NCBI GenBank assembly: GCA_022071945.1
Contig: JAJVIN010000028.1
Location: 186,001-250,000 of the forward strand
From: Thermoanaerobaculia bacterium
GTDB lineage: Bacteria > Acidobacteriota > Thermoanaerobaculia > UBA5066
Length of the DNA stretch: 64,000 nt
Direction: 5' to 3'
The notes below the pieces were generated by a model. The model saw only the letters and a list, made by a program, of their open reading frames with translations. It was not told the DNA's origin and made no database searches. A program made the position numbers and the translations under genes. Shown here one piece after another: positions 17,087 through 26,182 of the stretch (the first letter of the stretch is position 1; every line of letters starts with the position of its first letter).

Positions 17087-18655
17087 TCAGGGCCTCCCGC
17101 TCGCCTCGAAGCGTCCGGTCGATCTCCAGCGGCTGGTGCCCTTGCCGTTCTCCCCGTACCCCGAGGCCGGCGTGGCGCCTTCCCCGCGCTGCTTTTCGAG
17201 ATGAAAGATGAGGGCCCCCGCCAGGGCCACCATCTCGGCGTCGGACCGCGCCTCGAGCTCCTCGGGCCGGAACACCTCCTCGACGAACTTCGTGTGAACG
17301 TCGTTGGTCTGGTACCTCGGGTGGGCGAGGAGCCACCGGTGAAACTCCAGGCTCGTGTCGACACCCTGGATCTCGAACTCGTCGAGGGCCCGGCGCATGC
17401 GGGCAATCGCCTCGTCCCGTGTTCCGCCCCAGGCGATCAGCTTGGCGATCATGGGGTCGTAGTAGACCGAGATCTCACTTCCGGCCCGCATCGAGCGATC
17501 GACCCGCACGCCGGGTCCGTCCGGGATTCTCAGGAAGTGGATCCGGCCGGTGGCGGGGGCGAAGTTGTGCCAGGGGCTCTCCGCGTTGATACGGCACTCG
17601 ATGGCGTGGCCCTTGGGCCGGGGATCAGCGCAGTAGGCGAGCGCCTCGGGCGTGATGGGGAGGCCCATCGCGATCCGGAGCTGTTCCTTGACGATGTCGA
17701 TGCCGGTCACCCACTCCGTCACCGGGTGCTCCACTTGCAGCCGTGTGTTGACTTCGAGGAAGTAGAAGTTCTTGTCCTTGTCGACGACGAACTCGAAGGT
17801 GCCCGCGTTGCGGTACCCGAGGGCCCGGGCGGCCTTCACGGCCGTTTCCCCCATCCGCCGCCTCATCGCGTCGTCGACGAAGGGTGACGGGGTTTCCTCC
17901 ACGAGCTTCTGGAAACGCCTCTGAACGGAGCACTCGCGTTCTCCGAGGTGGATGAAGTTCCCGTGGGTGTCGCCGAGGATCTGGATCTCGATGTGCCGGG
18001 CCGGGGAGATGTACTTCTCCATGAAGAGGTCCGGGTTGCCGAAGGCCTTTCGCGCCTCGCCCTCGGCCCCACGGAAGGCTTCCTCGACGTCCTCCGCCCG
18101 GTGGACGATGCGCATCCCCTTGCCGCCGCCGCCCCCCGCGGCCTTGATCAGGACGGGGAACCCAAACTTCAACGCCAGGTCCCTGGCCATACCGGCCTCG
18201 GGAATCGCCCCCTCGCTTCCCGGGATCGTGGGAACCCCGAAGCCCTGCATGAGGCGGCGCGCCGCGACCTTCTCGCCCATCTGCTCGATCACCTCGGGCT
18301 GGGGGCCGATGAAGACGATCCCGGCCTCTTCCACGGCCCGCGCGAACGCCTGCCGTTCCGAGAGGAAACCGTAGCCCGGGTGGATCGCCTCCGCGCCGGC
18401 GCGGCGGGCCACGTCGAGGATCTTCGGAATGGAAAGGTAGCTCTCGGCGGCCGCGGCCTCGCCCACCCGGTACGCCTCATCGGCGTGCTCGAGGTGAAGG
18501 GCCTCGCGGTCGGCATCGGAGTAGACCGCCACGGTCCTGAGTCCGGCCTCCTTGCAAGCCCTGAGAACCCGGATGGCGATCTCACCCCGGTTGGCAACGA
18601 GGACCTTCTGGAACGGGCGGGCCTTCGGAAGAGCGGCCGGCGATTCTGTGCTCAT
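17087..18655 (-). CDS. Biotin carboxylase subunit of an acyl-CoA carboxylase
   Basis: A 522-residue ATP-grasp biotin carboxylase that carboxylates the biotin on the neighbouring carrier using ATP and bicarbonate. The order of motifs is normal: VLVANRGEIAIRV at the N-terminus, AIHPGYGFLSE, the glycine-rich ATP loop AGGGGGKGMR, RHIEIQILGD, the metal/substrate site FLEVNTRLQVEHPVTE, and a C-terminal RVDRSMRAG...YYDPMIAKLI. About 50 extra residues after the core (KQRGEGATPASGYGENGKG) form a flexible tail. It lies 13 bases after the carboxyltransferase stop in the same operon. The pairing with a PccB-like subunit makes propionyl-CoA carboxylase the likeliest role. Confidence 0.93.
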   Translation of the reverse strand: MSTESPAALPKARPFQKVLVANRGEIAIRVLRACKEAGLRTVAVYSDADREALHLEHADEAYRVGEAAAAESYLSIPKILDVARRAGAEAIHPGYGFLSERQAFARAVEEAGIVFIGPQPEVIEQMGEKVAARRLMQGFGVPTIPGSEGAIPEAGMARDLALKFGFPVLIKAAGGGGGKGMRIVHRAEDVEEAFRGAEGEARKAFGNPDLFMEKYISPARHIEIQILGDTHGNFIHLGERECSVQRRFQKLVEETPSPFVDDAMRRRMGETAVKAARALGYRNAGTFEFVVDKDKNFYFLEVNTRLQVEHPVTEWVTGIDIVKEQLRIAMGLPITPEALAYCADPRPKGHAIECRINAESPWHNFAPATGRIHFLRIPDGPGVRVDRSMRAGSEISVYYDPMIAKLIAWGGTRDEAIARMRRALDEFEIQGVDTSLEFHRWLLAHPRYQTNDVHTKFVEEVFRPEELEARSDAEMVALAGALIFHLEKQRGEGATPASGYGENGKGTSRWRSTGRFEASGRP

Positions 18656-18668
18656 CGGACCTCTCCTC

Positions 18669-20222
18669 TCAAAGCGGGATGTTGCCGTGCTTTCTCGACG
18701 GCCCCTTCTTCCGCTTGTTCTTCAGCATCTCGAAGGCGGCGATCACCCGCGGCCGCGTGTCGCGCGGGTCGATGACGGCGTCGATGTACCCGCGGGAGGC
18801 CGCGATGTAGGGGTTGGCGAAGCGCTCCCGGTAGTCCTCGGTCTTTTGCTTCAGCGTCGCGGCCGGATCCGCGGACGCGGCGATCTCGGACTTGAAGATG
18901 ATCTCGGCCGCTCCCTGCGGGCCCATCACGGCGATCTCGGCCGTTGGAAACGCGAAGTTGATGTCTCCCCGAATGTGCCTGGAGCTCATCACGTCGTAGG
19001 CGCCGCCGTAGGCCTTCCTCGTGATGACGGTGACCCTCGGGACCGTCGCCTCGCAGTAGGCGTACAGGAGCTTGGCGCCGTGCTTGATGAGGCCGCCGAA
19101 CTCCTGGTTCGTCCCGGGCAAGAACCCCGGAACGTCGACGAACGTCAGAAGCGGAATGTTGAAGGCGTCGCAGAACCTCACGAACCGGGCACCCTTCAGC
19201 GAGGAATCGATGTCGAGGACTCCGGCGAGAACGGCGGGCTGATTCGCCACCACACCCACCGGCCGGCCGTTCATCCGGGCAAAGCCGACCACGATGTTGC
19301 CCGCGAAGTCGGGCTGGATCTCGAAGAGCTCGCCGTCATCGACGACCCTCCTGACGATCTCGCGGATGTCATACGGCTTGTTGGGGTCGTCCGGGACGCA
19401 TTTCAAGAGCTCCTCGTCCCGGCGGTCGGCGGGGTCCGAAGCCGCCCGGGCCGGCGGATCATCCAGATTGTTCGACGGCAGGAAGCTCAGGAGCTTGCGG
19501 ACCGCGCTGAGCGCCTCGACGTCGTTCTGGAAGGCCCCGTGAGCCACCCCGGACCTCTGGCAGTGGACGCTCGGCCCCCCGAGCTCCTCGAACGTCACGT
19601 CCTCCTGAGTCACCGTCTTGATGACGTTCGGGCCCGTGATGAACATGTAGCTCGTGTGCTCCACCATGAAGATGAAGTCGGTGATCGCCGGGGAGTAGAC
19701 GGCCCCGCCTGCGCACGGCCCCATGATGACCGAGATCTGAGGGACCACTCCCGAGGAGAGCGTGTTGCGGTAGAAGATCTCGGCGTAGCCCCCGAGGCTC
19801 TCGACGCCTTCCTGGATCCTGGCTCCTCCCGAGTCGTTCAGGCCGACGACGGGGGCACCGTTCTCGACGGCCAAGTCCATGATCTTGCAGATCTTCTCCG
19901 CGAAGGTCTCCGACAGAGAGCCCCCGAAGACCGTGAAGTCCTGGGAGAAGACGTAGACGAGCCGCCCCTCGATCGTTCCCCAGCCCGTGATGACGCCGTC
20001 GCGGACGATCTTCTGCTCGCTCAGCCCGAAGGCCTCGCACCGGTGGGTCACGAACATGTCGAGCTCGTGAAAGGAGCCGGGGTCGAGCAGGACCTGCATC
20101 CGCTCCTCGGCCGTCAGCTTTCCCTTCTTGTGCTGGGCTTCGATTCGCTTGGCCCCGCCGCCGAGACGGGCTTCCGCCTCGAGAGCACGCAGTTTCGCAA
20201 TCTTCTCTTCAATCGACATCAC
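18669..20222 (-). CDS. pccB: Acyl-CoA (propionyl-CoA type) carboxylase carboxyltransferase subunit
   Basis: A 517-residue carboxyltransferase beta subunit that transfers CO2 from biotin to an acyl-CoA. PccB-like features include [29 protein letters not shown] near residue 60, [20 protein letters not shown] (N-half acyl-CoA oxyanion region), [21 protein letters not shown] and [12 protein letters not shown] in the C-half, and a typical [19 protein letters not shown] end. Start is GTG at 20222 or the ATG one codon later. It is the first gene of the operon, followed by biotin carboxylase, carrier and the RsbR-like gene. Propionyl-CoA to methylmalonyl-CoA is the likely reaction; methylmalonyl-CoA epimerase and mutase are not in the window. 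Confidence 0.93.
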   Translation of the reverse strand: MMSIEEKIAKLRALEAEARLGGGAKRIEAQHKKGKLTAEERMQVLLDPGSFHELDMFVTHRCEAFGLSEQKIVRDGVITGWGTIEGRLVYVFSQDFTVFGGSLSETFAEKICKIMDLAVENGAPVVGLNDSGGARIQEGVESLGGYAEIFYRNTLSSGVVPQISVIMGPCAGGAVYSPAITDFIFMVEHTSYMFITGPNVIKTVTQEDVTFEELGGPSVHCQRSGVAHGAFQNDVEALSAVRKLLSFLPSNNLDDPPARAASDPADRRDEELLKCVPDDPNKPYDIREIVRRVVDDGELFEIQPDFAGNIVVGFARMNGRPVGVVANQPAVLAGVLDIDSSLKGARFVRFCDAFNIPLLTFVDVPGFLPGTNQEFGGLIKHGAKLLYAYCEATVPRVTVITRKAYGGAYDVMSSRHIRGDINFAFPTAEIAVMGPQGAAEIIFKSEIAASADPAATLKQKTEDYRERFANPYIAASRGYIDAVIDPRDTRPRVIAAFEMLKNKRKKGPSRKHGNIPL

Positions 20223-20468
20223 TTGGCCTCGCAGAGCCGGGCAATCACCCGGTCATTCTGCCGCAAAAGCCGCCCGGACGAAGGAAGAGTCTCGTCTCGA
20301 GGAACCGATCGAGTGGGGATGGCGGGAACGAGCGGGAAGCGGAGCGGGTTCCTCTTTTCAAAACAGGGTTCCTGGACGGCCAGAGGCCCGCTGGCCCCGG
20401 AGGAGCCGGAGGAAGGGGGCCGGGGCGTTCGGGCGGGCCCGCGAAGACGGCGGCCCGCCGCTCTTCCC

Positions 20469-21995
20469 TCACCTCAGCTCGGTGACGACGACCTCCTGGG
20501 TCCGGGCCAGCGAGTAGTGCTGGACGCCGCAGTACCCCGTTGTGTACGTCCCGTCCTGGGCCGAGAGGACCTCCTCTCCGTCGATTGAGACCGTCAGGAA
20601 GTCGCGGTCGGCGCGGAGCGTGATTCTGACCGGCCGCTCCTTGGGGTTGATCCCCGTTTCGACGTAGCCCAGAACCGTGTCGGGGGCCCGGAACAGACCG
20701 AGACCTCCATTGGCCCTGAGGAAGGCCAGGTATCCCGTTTCCCTGAAGCCGTGCCCGGGATCCTGGGTTCGGGCCATGACGCCGACCCAGTTCCACGGCC
20801 ACTTCAGGTCGCTCGTCATCTGGACGGTGGCCGTGATCTCCATGTCGCCCGAGACCACATCCTTGACCGTCGCCCGGAACTCCTTCTGAGAGTTCTCGAG
20901 AGCCAGCGCCCGGATGCGGTACGCGGAAGACGAGACCGTCCAGCGATAGAGCGTGGGCATCCACGCGCGGTCGAACGACTCCCTCATGAGAGGCAGCGGG
21001 GCCTCGCCCGGGGGCAGTTCTCTTCGAGCGAGGGCGTCGCCGCCCGCCTTTCGAGTCCCGTCGTCGCGGACGAGACCGAGGCGCGTCCCGCTGTTGTCCA
21101 TCAACTCGTAGAAAAAGAGCCCCTCGACCCGCCCGTTCGGAAGGAAGACGTCATAGAGCGAGGTGACGCTCGCGGCGTCGGCGCCTCCGCTCGCGAAGCC
21201 CGTCTCAGTGATGAGGATGGGGCGGTCTTTCAGGGTCGAGCGGTCGATCCAGTAGACCTGGGAGCGGTCGCAGAACCCGCCCTCGAAGAAGCGCTTGTAG
21301 ATTCCACCCGGACCGTTGAAGCTCCCGCAGAGCCCGCCGCCCCCCTCCTCGTAAACGTGCCAGCTGACGAAATCGACGAGGTCCGTCGCCTTGCGGTTGG
21401 CGATCGCGTCGAAGAACGCCTTCGGCCCGATCCGGGGGCTGTCCGTGGCGGAGAGATCCGGGGCGGCGATCCTCGCGTCGATGTCCACCTCCCGTATCGC
21501 CCGGGCCGCCGGCTCGAGGATGGTGGTCACGTACTCCAGAGCGTCCCCCTGCCAGAAGACCCCGACGTTCGGTTCGTTCCAGATGCCATGGATGCCGATC
21601 AGGCCGCGGTAGCGCGTCGCGAACGCACGCACGAACTTCTCCCAGTCGGCGGGATCCTTCGGGACACAGTTCTGTCCGGTGCTGCCGGCCCGGCAGGCCC
21701 AGGCCGGAGTCGTCCCGATGTTGGCGTAGATCGAGAGTCCGCGGGAGACCGCGGCATCGATCGCCGGCTCGAGCCACGACCCCTGCCAGTCGTAGACGCC
21801 GCGGACCGCCTCGACATCGGCCCAGTTCACATCGATCCTCACCCAGTTGAGCTTCATCCTCACGACCTCATTCATCTCGGGTCCCGAGGCGGTGTGGACG
21901 TTCACGCCCCGCACCGGCAGCGCCAGGCGCTGGGCCGGGGCCTCCATGGCCAGCGCGGCCAGGATGAGTCCGAGGGCCAGACGAAAACGCGTCAA
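20469..21995 (-). CDS. Secreted clan-A glycoside hydrolase (GH39/GH5-like) with C-terminal beta-sandwich
   Basis: A predicted exported TIM-barrel glycosidase of 508 aa. I chose the TTG at 21995 because GGAGGA lies just upstream and translation from there begins directly with a signal peptide (LALGLILAALAMEAPAQ); an ATG 22 codons earlier has neither. The acid/base Glu is likely in GIWNEPNVG and the nucleophile in ILITETGFAS, at the expected barrel positions. Four extra Cys in the barrel (ACRAG, QNCVP, LCGSF, FCDR) suggest extracellular disulfides. From about residue 330 a second domain begins, jelly-roll-like (WNWVGVMAR, LTVSIDGEEVL), of the type seen in laminin-G-like sugar-binding modules. 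The substrate is unknown. It stands alone between operons. Confidence 0.75.
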   Translation of the reverse strand: MTRFRLALGLILAALAMEAPAQRLALPVRGVNVHTASGPEMNEVVRMKLNWVRIDVNWADVEAVRGVYDWQGSWLEPAIDAAVSRGLSIYANIGTTPAWACRAGSTGQNCVPKDPADWEKFVRAFATRYRGLIGIHGIWNEPNVGVFWQGDALEYVTTILEPAARAIREVDIDARIAAPDLSATDSPRIGPKAFFDAIANRKATDLVDFVSWHVYEEGGGGLCGSFNGPGGIYKRFFEGGFCDRSQVYWIDRSTLKDRPILITETGFASGGADAASVTSLYDVFLPNGRVEGLFFYELMDNSGTRLGLVRDDGTRKAGGDALARRELPPGEAPLPLMRESFDRAWMPTLYRWTVSSSAYRIRALALENSQKEFRATVKDVVSGDMEITATVQMTSDLKWPWNWVGVMARTQDPGHGFRETGYLAFLRANGGLGLFRAPDTVLGYVETGINPKERPVRITLRADRDFLTVSIDGEEVLSAQDGTYTTGYCGVQHYSLARTQEVVVTELR

Positions 21996-22117
21996 GGACG
22001 GTCCTCCACGAAAAAGGCGATCGAGAGACACACTCTCACAGGAGAGCCTTGCCAGCTCCACGTGGAAGTGACGGAACCGGCCCGGGCCTCACCCGCAAAG
22101 CCGGCGGCCCGCCTCGC

Positions 22118-23185
22118 CTATTGCGGTTTCGGCTGGGGCTCAGCCGGAGGCTGGGGAGCCGGCGCCTCCATGGCTGCCTCCGGCGGCCGGCCGTGACGCC
22201 CCATCATGTAGTTCACGAGGTCGTTCACGTTCATCGTCGAGACGTTCGTCCCCGGAACGATGAGAATCTTCTTCTGGGCCAGCTGCTTGGCGACCTGCAT
22301 CTTCACGAACGCGTCGCCCCCCATCTTGCCCAGGGCCTCGGCCTCCTTGCGGATCCCCTCGGACTCGGCCTGAGCCCGGGCCAGGATCGCCTTGGCCTCG
22401 TTGATCTTCACCTGGTAGTAGCCGTCCGCCGCGTTTCGGGCCCGCCCCGCCTCGCCACGCGCCTCCTCGAGCCGCTGGTTCCAGATGGCTCTCTTCGCTT
22501 CGAGCTCGCTCTGCTTCTGGACCTCCATGTTCTTCTGCTGCTCGACGAGCTTCTGGCGGTCGGCCTCGGCCTGCTTCTGGGCGTTGATGGCGGCCTGGTA
22601 GGCCGGATCGAAGCGGTGTTGCTGGACCTGCAGCATGTCGACCAGGATCCCGTAGGGCTTCAGCGTTTCCCCCAGCTCGTCCTTCGCCTTGGCGGCCATC
22701 TTGTTCTTGATGGACACCTGGTAGTACTCCTCGCTCGAGATCTCGTTGAAGACGTCGCGGATCACCGAGCGGGAGATGGGCCTCACGATCCGTTCCTTGA
22801 TCTCGACGATCGAGTTCCCGACATTGGACACGATGAACCCGGCGTTTTGCGGGTCGACCCGGAACATCACGTTGACGTCGATGTAGATGTTGTTCCCGTC
22901 CTTCGTCTTGAACGTGATGTCGTCGGGTACCGCCCGGTCGCCCTCCGCGGGATTGGCGTTCATCATCAGGTTTTGCTGCGAGGTCGGGAGCGTCGTCCAG
23001 GCGTTGATGAAGGGCAGGACCATGTAGACGCTACCCGGCGCGTAGACGGTCTGGGTCCCCCTCTTGCCGAAGATCCCGATCAGGCTCGTCTTCACCCCGA
23101 CTTCCGTCGAGTTGGTGGCCCGGCAACCCGTCAGAACCGGCACCGAGAGAAGGAGGACGAAGAGGACCGAGAGGTTCCGTTTCAT
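22118..23185 (-). CDS. SPFH (band 7) domain lipoprotein
   Basis: A 355-residue SPFH/prohibitin-like protein. The N-terminus is a lipoprotein signal (VLFVLLLSVPVLTGC, Cys at residue 21), so it is probably lipid-anchored. An SPFH domain follows (about 30-210), with GSVYMVLPFINAWTTLPT and DGNNIYIDVNVMFRVDP. A long charged coiled coil follows (about 210-310, KQAEADRQKLVEQQKNMEV), then a Pro/Ala-rich tail. Its start overlaps the stop of the upstream SPFH gene by four bases (ATGA), so two different SPFH subunits are made together, in the manner of HflK/HflC. Such complexes form ring or cage structures that corral membrane proteins or proteases. Its target here is unknown. Confidence 0.85.
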   Translation of the reverse strand: MKRNLSVLFVLLLSVPVLTGCRATNSTEVGVKTSLIGIFGKRGTQTVYAPGSVYMVLPFINAWTTLPTSQQNLMMNANPAEGDRAVPDDITFKTKDGNNIYIDVNVMFRVDPQNAGFIVSNVGNSIVEIKERIVRPISRSVIRDVFNEISSEEYYQVSIKNKMAAKAKDELGETLKPYGILVDMLQVQQHRFDPAYQAAINAQKQAEADRQKLVEQQKNMEVQKQSELEAKRAIWNQRLEEARGEAGRARNAADGYYQVKINEAKAILARAQAESEGIRKEAEALGKMGGDAFVKMQVAKQLAQKKILIVPGTNVSTMNVNDLVNYMMGRHGRPPEAAMEAPAPQPPAEPQPKPQ

Positions 23186-24324
23186 TTCTTCCCTCCCTCC
23201 TGGGGCAGACCGCTTCCAGACAAGCCCAGAATCGACCAGGCGTTCCTGATGAACTGCATGTACTGTTCGGGCGTCATCACGGCGCCGTCGATGTTCTCGA
23301 ACATCTTGGCTGTCTCGAGCGCCACGACATAGCGCCCGCCCGCCTGGGTCAGGGCGTCGGCCTTCAGACGCTTGGCCTCGGCCGCGGCGACGTTGACTTC
23401 CTTGTCTCCCCTGGCACGGGTCTGGGACGAGTAGAGCTCGGCCTCCGCCTTCACCTTGGCCATCTCGGCCTCGACCTGCGACTCGGCGATCGTGATCGCG
23501 GCATTTCCCTTCGACTCTATCTGCTGAAGCTTGGCCTTCTCCTCGTTGACCAGGGACTCCTTGCGGTTCTTTTCCGTCAGCTGGACGGCGACTTTCTTCT
23601 CCTGAAGCGACTTCTCGTAATCCGGAACGTACTGATAGCTCCTCAGGAGGAGCCGCTCGACCCGAAAGCCGCGCTCCGCGAACCGCTCGCGCAGGTAGTT
23701 CTCCGCCTCCTTGACCGCCGCAATGCGAATCGTCTCGTCGTAAAACTGCTCCGCGTTGATCTTCCCCAGGGTGGTCAAGACCCCGTTTCGAAACGTGTTG
23801 AGGACAAACGAATCAACGTAGAGCGACCCCCAGCCGAAGTCCTTCGCGACCTTGACCGGATTCACGATGGAGTAGAGGAGCGTCACATCGGCCATGACGG
23901 CATAGCCGTCCGAGGTCTGAACGGTCAGGGCGTCGATCGTGCGGTGCGTTGCCTTTCCAAGGATCCGGTCGCGCTTCTCGAAGTACTCCCGCACCCTGCG
24001 CTGAGCCTCGTCGCTCCTCGCCTTGGCGATGGAGGCTTCCCTGTCATTGGAGGCCTCGAAGACGTGGACCTCCCTCGGGAACGTGTGCATCGTCGTCCCG
24101 ACCGGAACGAAGTAGAGCCCCGTCTCGTAGACACGATCCTTGATCCCGGTCTTGAATCCGAACCGGGCCTGCTCGACCCCGTACTCGTAGGGCTCCACGC
24201 GCGCGGTGCACGCGGCATAGAAAAACGTGACAAGAACGACCGTCAGGATTCCCAGAAAGACGGTCCTACCGAGAGACCGGACAAGGCGGCCCAGCGCCTC
24301 GCCCCTGCCAGCGACGTCGACCAT
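23182..24324 (-). CDS. SPFH (band 7) domain membrane protein
   Basis: A 380-residue SPFH protein with one N-terminal membrane helix (TVFLGILTVVLVTFFYAAC, about 20-38) and the SPFH domain (about 45-240, with ETGLYFVPVGTTMHTFPREV and MADVTLLYSIVNP), followed by a coiled coil (about 250-340). I chose the ATG at 24324 because AAGGAGGAG stands before it; the upstream in-frame start at 24375 would add 17 residues without a ribosome site. It is the first gene of a two-gene SPFH operon, and the partner is an SPFH lipoprotein overlapping by four bases. Together they resemble a heteromeric HflKC/slipin pair. Confidence 0.85.
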   Translation of the reverse strand: MVDVAGRGEALGRLVRSLGRTVFLGILTVVLVTFFYAACTARVEPYEYGVEQARFGFKTGIKDRVYETGLYFVPVGTTMHTFPREVHVFEASNDREASIAKARSDEAQRRVREYFEKRDRILGKATHRTIDALTVQTSDGYAVMADVTLLYSIVNPVKVAKDFGWGSLYVDSFVLNTFRNGVLTTLGKINAEQFYDETIRIAAVKEAENYLRERFAERGFRVERLLLRSYQYVPDYEKSLQEKKVAVQLTEKNRKESLVNEEKAKLQQIESKGNAAITIAESQVEAEMAKVKAEAELYSSQTRARGDKEVNVAAAEAKRLKADALTQAGGRYVVALETAKMFENIDGAVMTPEQYMQFIRNAWSILGLSGSGLPQEGGKK

Positions 24325-24411
24325 CAGGCTCCTCCTTTCGTCAGAAAAGCCGTGGGAAGGCCATCCTGCCTTCATGTTACGCCGTGGAGCGCGAAGGAGA
24401 CGTTCCCCGTC

Positions 24412-25110
24412 TCAGAGAGTCGTGCCCTGCGCCTTCGGCCGGACGGCCGCGCGCGCTGTCTCGGGTTCCGTTTCCTTCTCCGCCTCGGCGAGCGCCTGGC
24501 CGCTCGTCATGTAGGTGTTGCAGATCCGCTGGATTTCCTGATCGGCCCTGATCACGAGTTCGTTGACGTTCCTCCCGTAGCCCCGAAAGGCCAGCCAGCG
24601 CCGGATGTTCGGGAAGAGCAGGCCGCCGATCATGAAGGGCAGGACCGCCTCCTTTGACCAGATCGGAATGAACGGAGCCCAGACGACGAAGGCCCCCACC
24701 AGGATCCCCGCGACCCCCCAGCCGAGACGTTCGAGGGCGTGGAGATTCTCCGGGACGAGATAGAAATCGTTCTGCTGCCTTTTCGAGAAGCTGCCCGCCA
24801 TCCGGGAGTAGCCGGGCAGGATCACCTTCCGGAAGAGGTCGTCGACCTTCTTGAAGACCTGCTCGTGTGCCGCCGGCGTCAGGAGCGGCTCCTCCTCCTG
24901 GATGGTCCGCTTCAGGCGCGGGACCTCCTTCTCGTACAGTTCGAGGAAGAAGGCCTCCACACGCTCGGGCCCCCCCGAAAGGACCTCGTCTCCGAGACCC
25001 ATCCGGCAGTTTTCAAACGTCTGGACGACGGAATCGACGAAACGATCGAGGACCGGCGGACCGGCGGGTTCCGCCATCAGGTTGAACGCCCGCTTCAAGA
25101 GCGAGGACAT
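24412..25110 (-). CDS. Hypothetical membrane protein (232 aa)
   Basis: I do not recognise the family. A 232-residue protein with a helical N-terminal domain of about 130 residues, two closely spaced membrane helices (GVAGILVGAFVVWAPFIPIW and AVLPFMIGGLLFPNIRRWL, about 132-170), then an RNVNELVIRADQEIQRICNTY helix and an acidic tail. I chose the ATG at 25110, where Met-Ser-Ser-Leu begins the compact protein. It lies 87 bases upstream of the SPFH operon on the same strand and might be its client or cotranscribed partner, which is inference. It diverges from the PPK2 gene. Confidence 0.65.
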   Translation of the reverse strand: MSSLLKRAFNLMAEPAGPPVLDRFVDSVVQTFENCRMGLGDEVLSGGPERVEAFFLELYEKEVPRLKRTIQEEEPLLTPAAHEQVFKKVDDLFRKVILPGYSRMAGSFSKRQQNDFYLVPENLHALERLGWGVAGILVGAFVVWAPFIPIWSKEAVLPFMIGGLLFPNIRRWLAFRGYGRNVNELVIRADQEIQRICNTYMTSGQALAEAEKETEPETARAAVRPKAQGTTL

Positions 25111-25251
25111 CCTGCCATTATAAGAAGCGGCCGCATTCCTCGACAGGTGGAGGAACGGGCACGCCAGGTGAGTAGACTTGTCGCCAACCAGCGAGAACGA
25201 TGGAGGCGATTCCGGCGCCAGCCGGCAAGGGCGTCTCCCAGGAGGAAGTCG

Positions 25252-26136
25252 ATGGCCAAGGCCCGGAAAGAACTCACGAAGCCATTCCTCGTCCCCGAAG
25301 GCAAGGGCTTCAATCTCGGGAAGATCGACCCGGACGAGACACTCGGATTCAGGTCCAAGGAAAAGGCCGAAGACCTTCTCGCCGAGGGCGTCAAGCGGCT
25401 CACGGAACTCCAGGACAAGCTCTACGCGCAAGATCACTGGGCCCTGCTCCTGATCTTCCAGGCGATGGATGCCGCCGGCAAGGACAGCACCATCGAACAC
25501 GTGATGTCGGGCGTCAACCCGCAGGGCTGCCAGGTCTTCTCCTTCAAGGGACCCTCCGCGGAGGAACTCGACCACGATTTTCTCTGGCGGACCTCTCGCT
25601 GCCTGCCGGAGCGCGGCCGGATCGGGATCTTCAACCGCTCCTACTACGAGGAAGTGCTCGTCGTCAGGGTCCACCCAGCCTTCCTCGCCAAGCAGAAGAT
25701 TCCCCGGAAGCTCGTCGGGAAGGACATCTGGAAGGAGCGCTTCGAGGACATCAACGCCTACGAGCGCTACCTGACGCGAAACGGCGTCGCCATCCGGAAG
25801 TTCTTCCTCCACGTCTCGAAGGAAGAGCAGAAGCGGCGGTTCCTCGCCCGTCTGGCGGAACCCGACAAGAACTGGAAGTTCTCGGCCGCCGACCTCGGCG
25901 AACGAGACCACTGGGAGGCCTACATGGAGGCCTACGAGGACATGATCCAGCATACGAGCACGAGGCACGCTCCGTGGCTCGTCGTGCCCGCCGATCACAA
26001 GTGGTTCACGCGTCTCGTCGTGGCCCAGGCGGTCATCGAGGCCCTCGAAAGCCTCGACCTGGCCTACCCGGTCGTCAGCGAGGAGCAGCAGGCCGAGCTT
26101 CTGGCCTGCAAGAAGAAGCTAGAGGCCGAGAAGTAG
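25252..26136 (+). CDS. ppk2: Polyphosphate kinase 2 family phosphotransferase (PPK2)
   Basis: A 294-residue PPK2, which moves phosphate between polyphosphate and nucleotides (usually making ADP or ATP from AMP or ADP). The Walker A-type motif DAAGKDST lies at about 72-79. GVNPQGCQVFSFKGPSAEE and DHDFLWRTSRCLPERGRIGIFNRSYYEEVLV follow, the second including the Walker B and lid region of PPK2. The ATG at 25252 is preceded by AGGAGGAAG. The length is normal for single-domain PPK2. It resembles class I/III enzymes, but which class cannot be settled by eye. It is monocistronic and convergent with the following gene. With cyanophycin synthetase at 32.3-35.0 kb it suggests use of storage polymers. 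Confidence 0.92.
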   Translation: MAKARKELTKPFLVPEGKGFNLGKIDPDETLGFRSKEKAEDLLAEGVKRLTELQDKLYAQDHWALLLIFQAMDAAGKDSTIEHVMSGVNPQGCQVFSFKGPSAEELDHDFLWRTSRCLPERGRIGIFNRSYYEEVLVVRVHPAFLAKQKIPRKLVGKDIWKERFEDINAYERYLTRNGVAIRKFFLHVSKEEQKRRFLARLAEPDKNWKFSAADLGERDHWEAYMEAYEDMIQHTSTRHAPWLVVPADHKWFTRLVVAQAVIEALESLDLAYPVVSEEQQAELLACKKKLEAEK

Positions 26137-26141
26137 GGACC

Positions 26142-26168
26142 CCCTCCCCTGCCCCGTGCAGGGGAGGG
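26142..26168. terminator. Hairpin between convergent genes
   Basis: A perfect 10-bp stem CCCTCCCCTG / CAGGGGAGGG with a 7-base loop, 5 bases past the ppk2 stop. There is no long T run, so it may terminate weakly or protect a 3' end. It resembles other CTCCCC hairpins in the window. Confidence 0.5.
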
Positions 26169-26182
26169 CCGTCTCATTTCGA

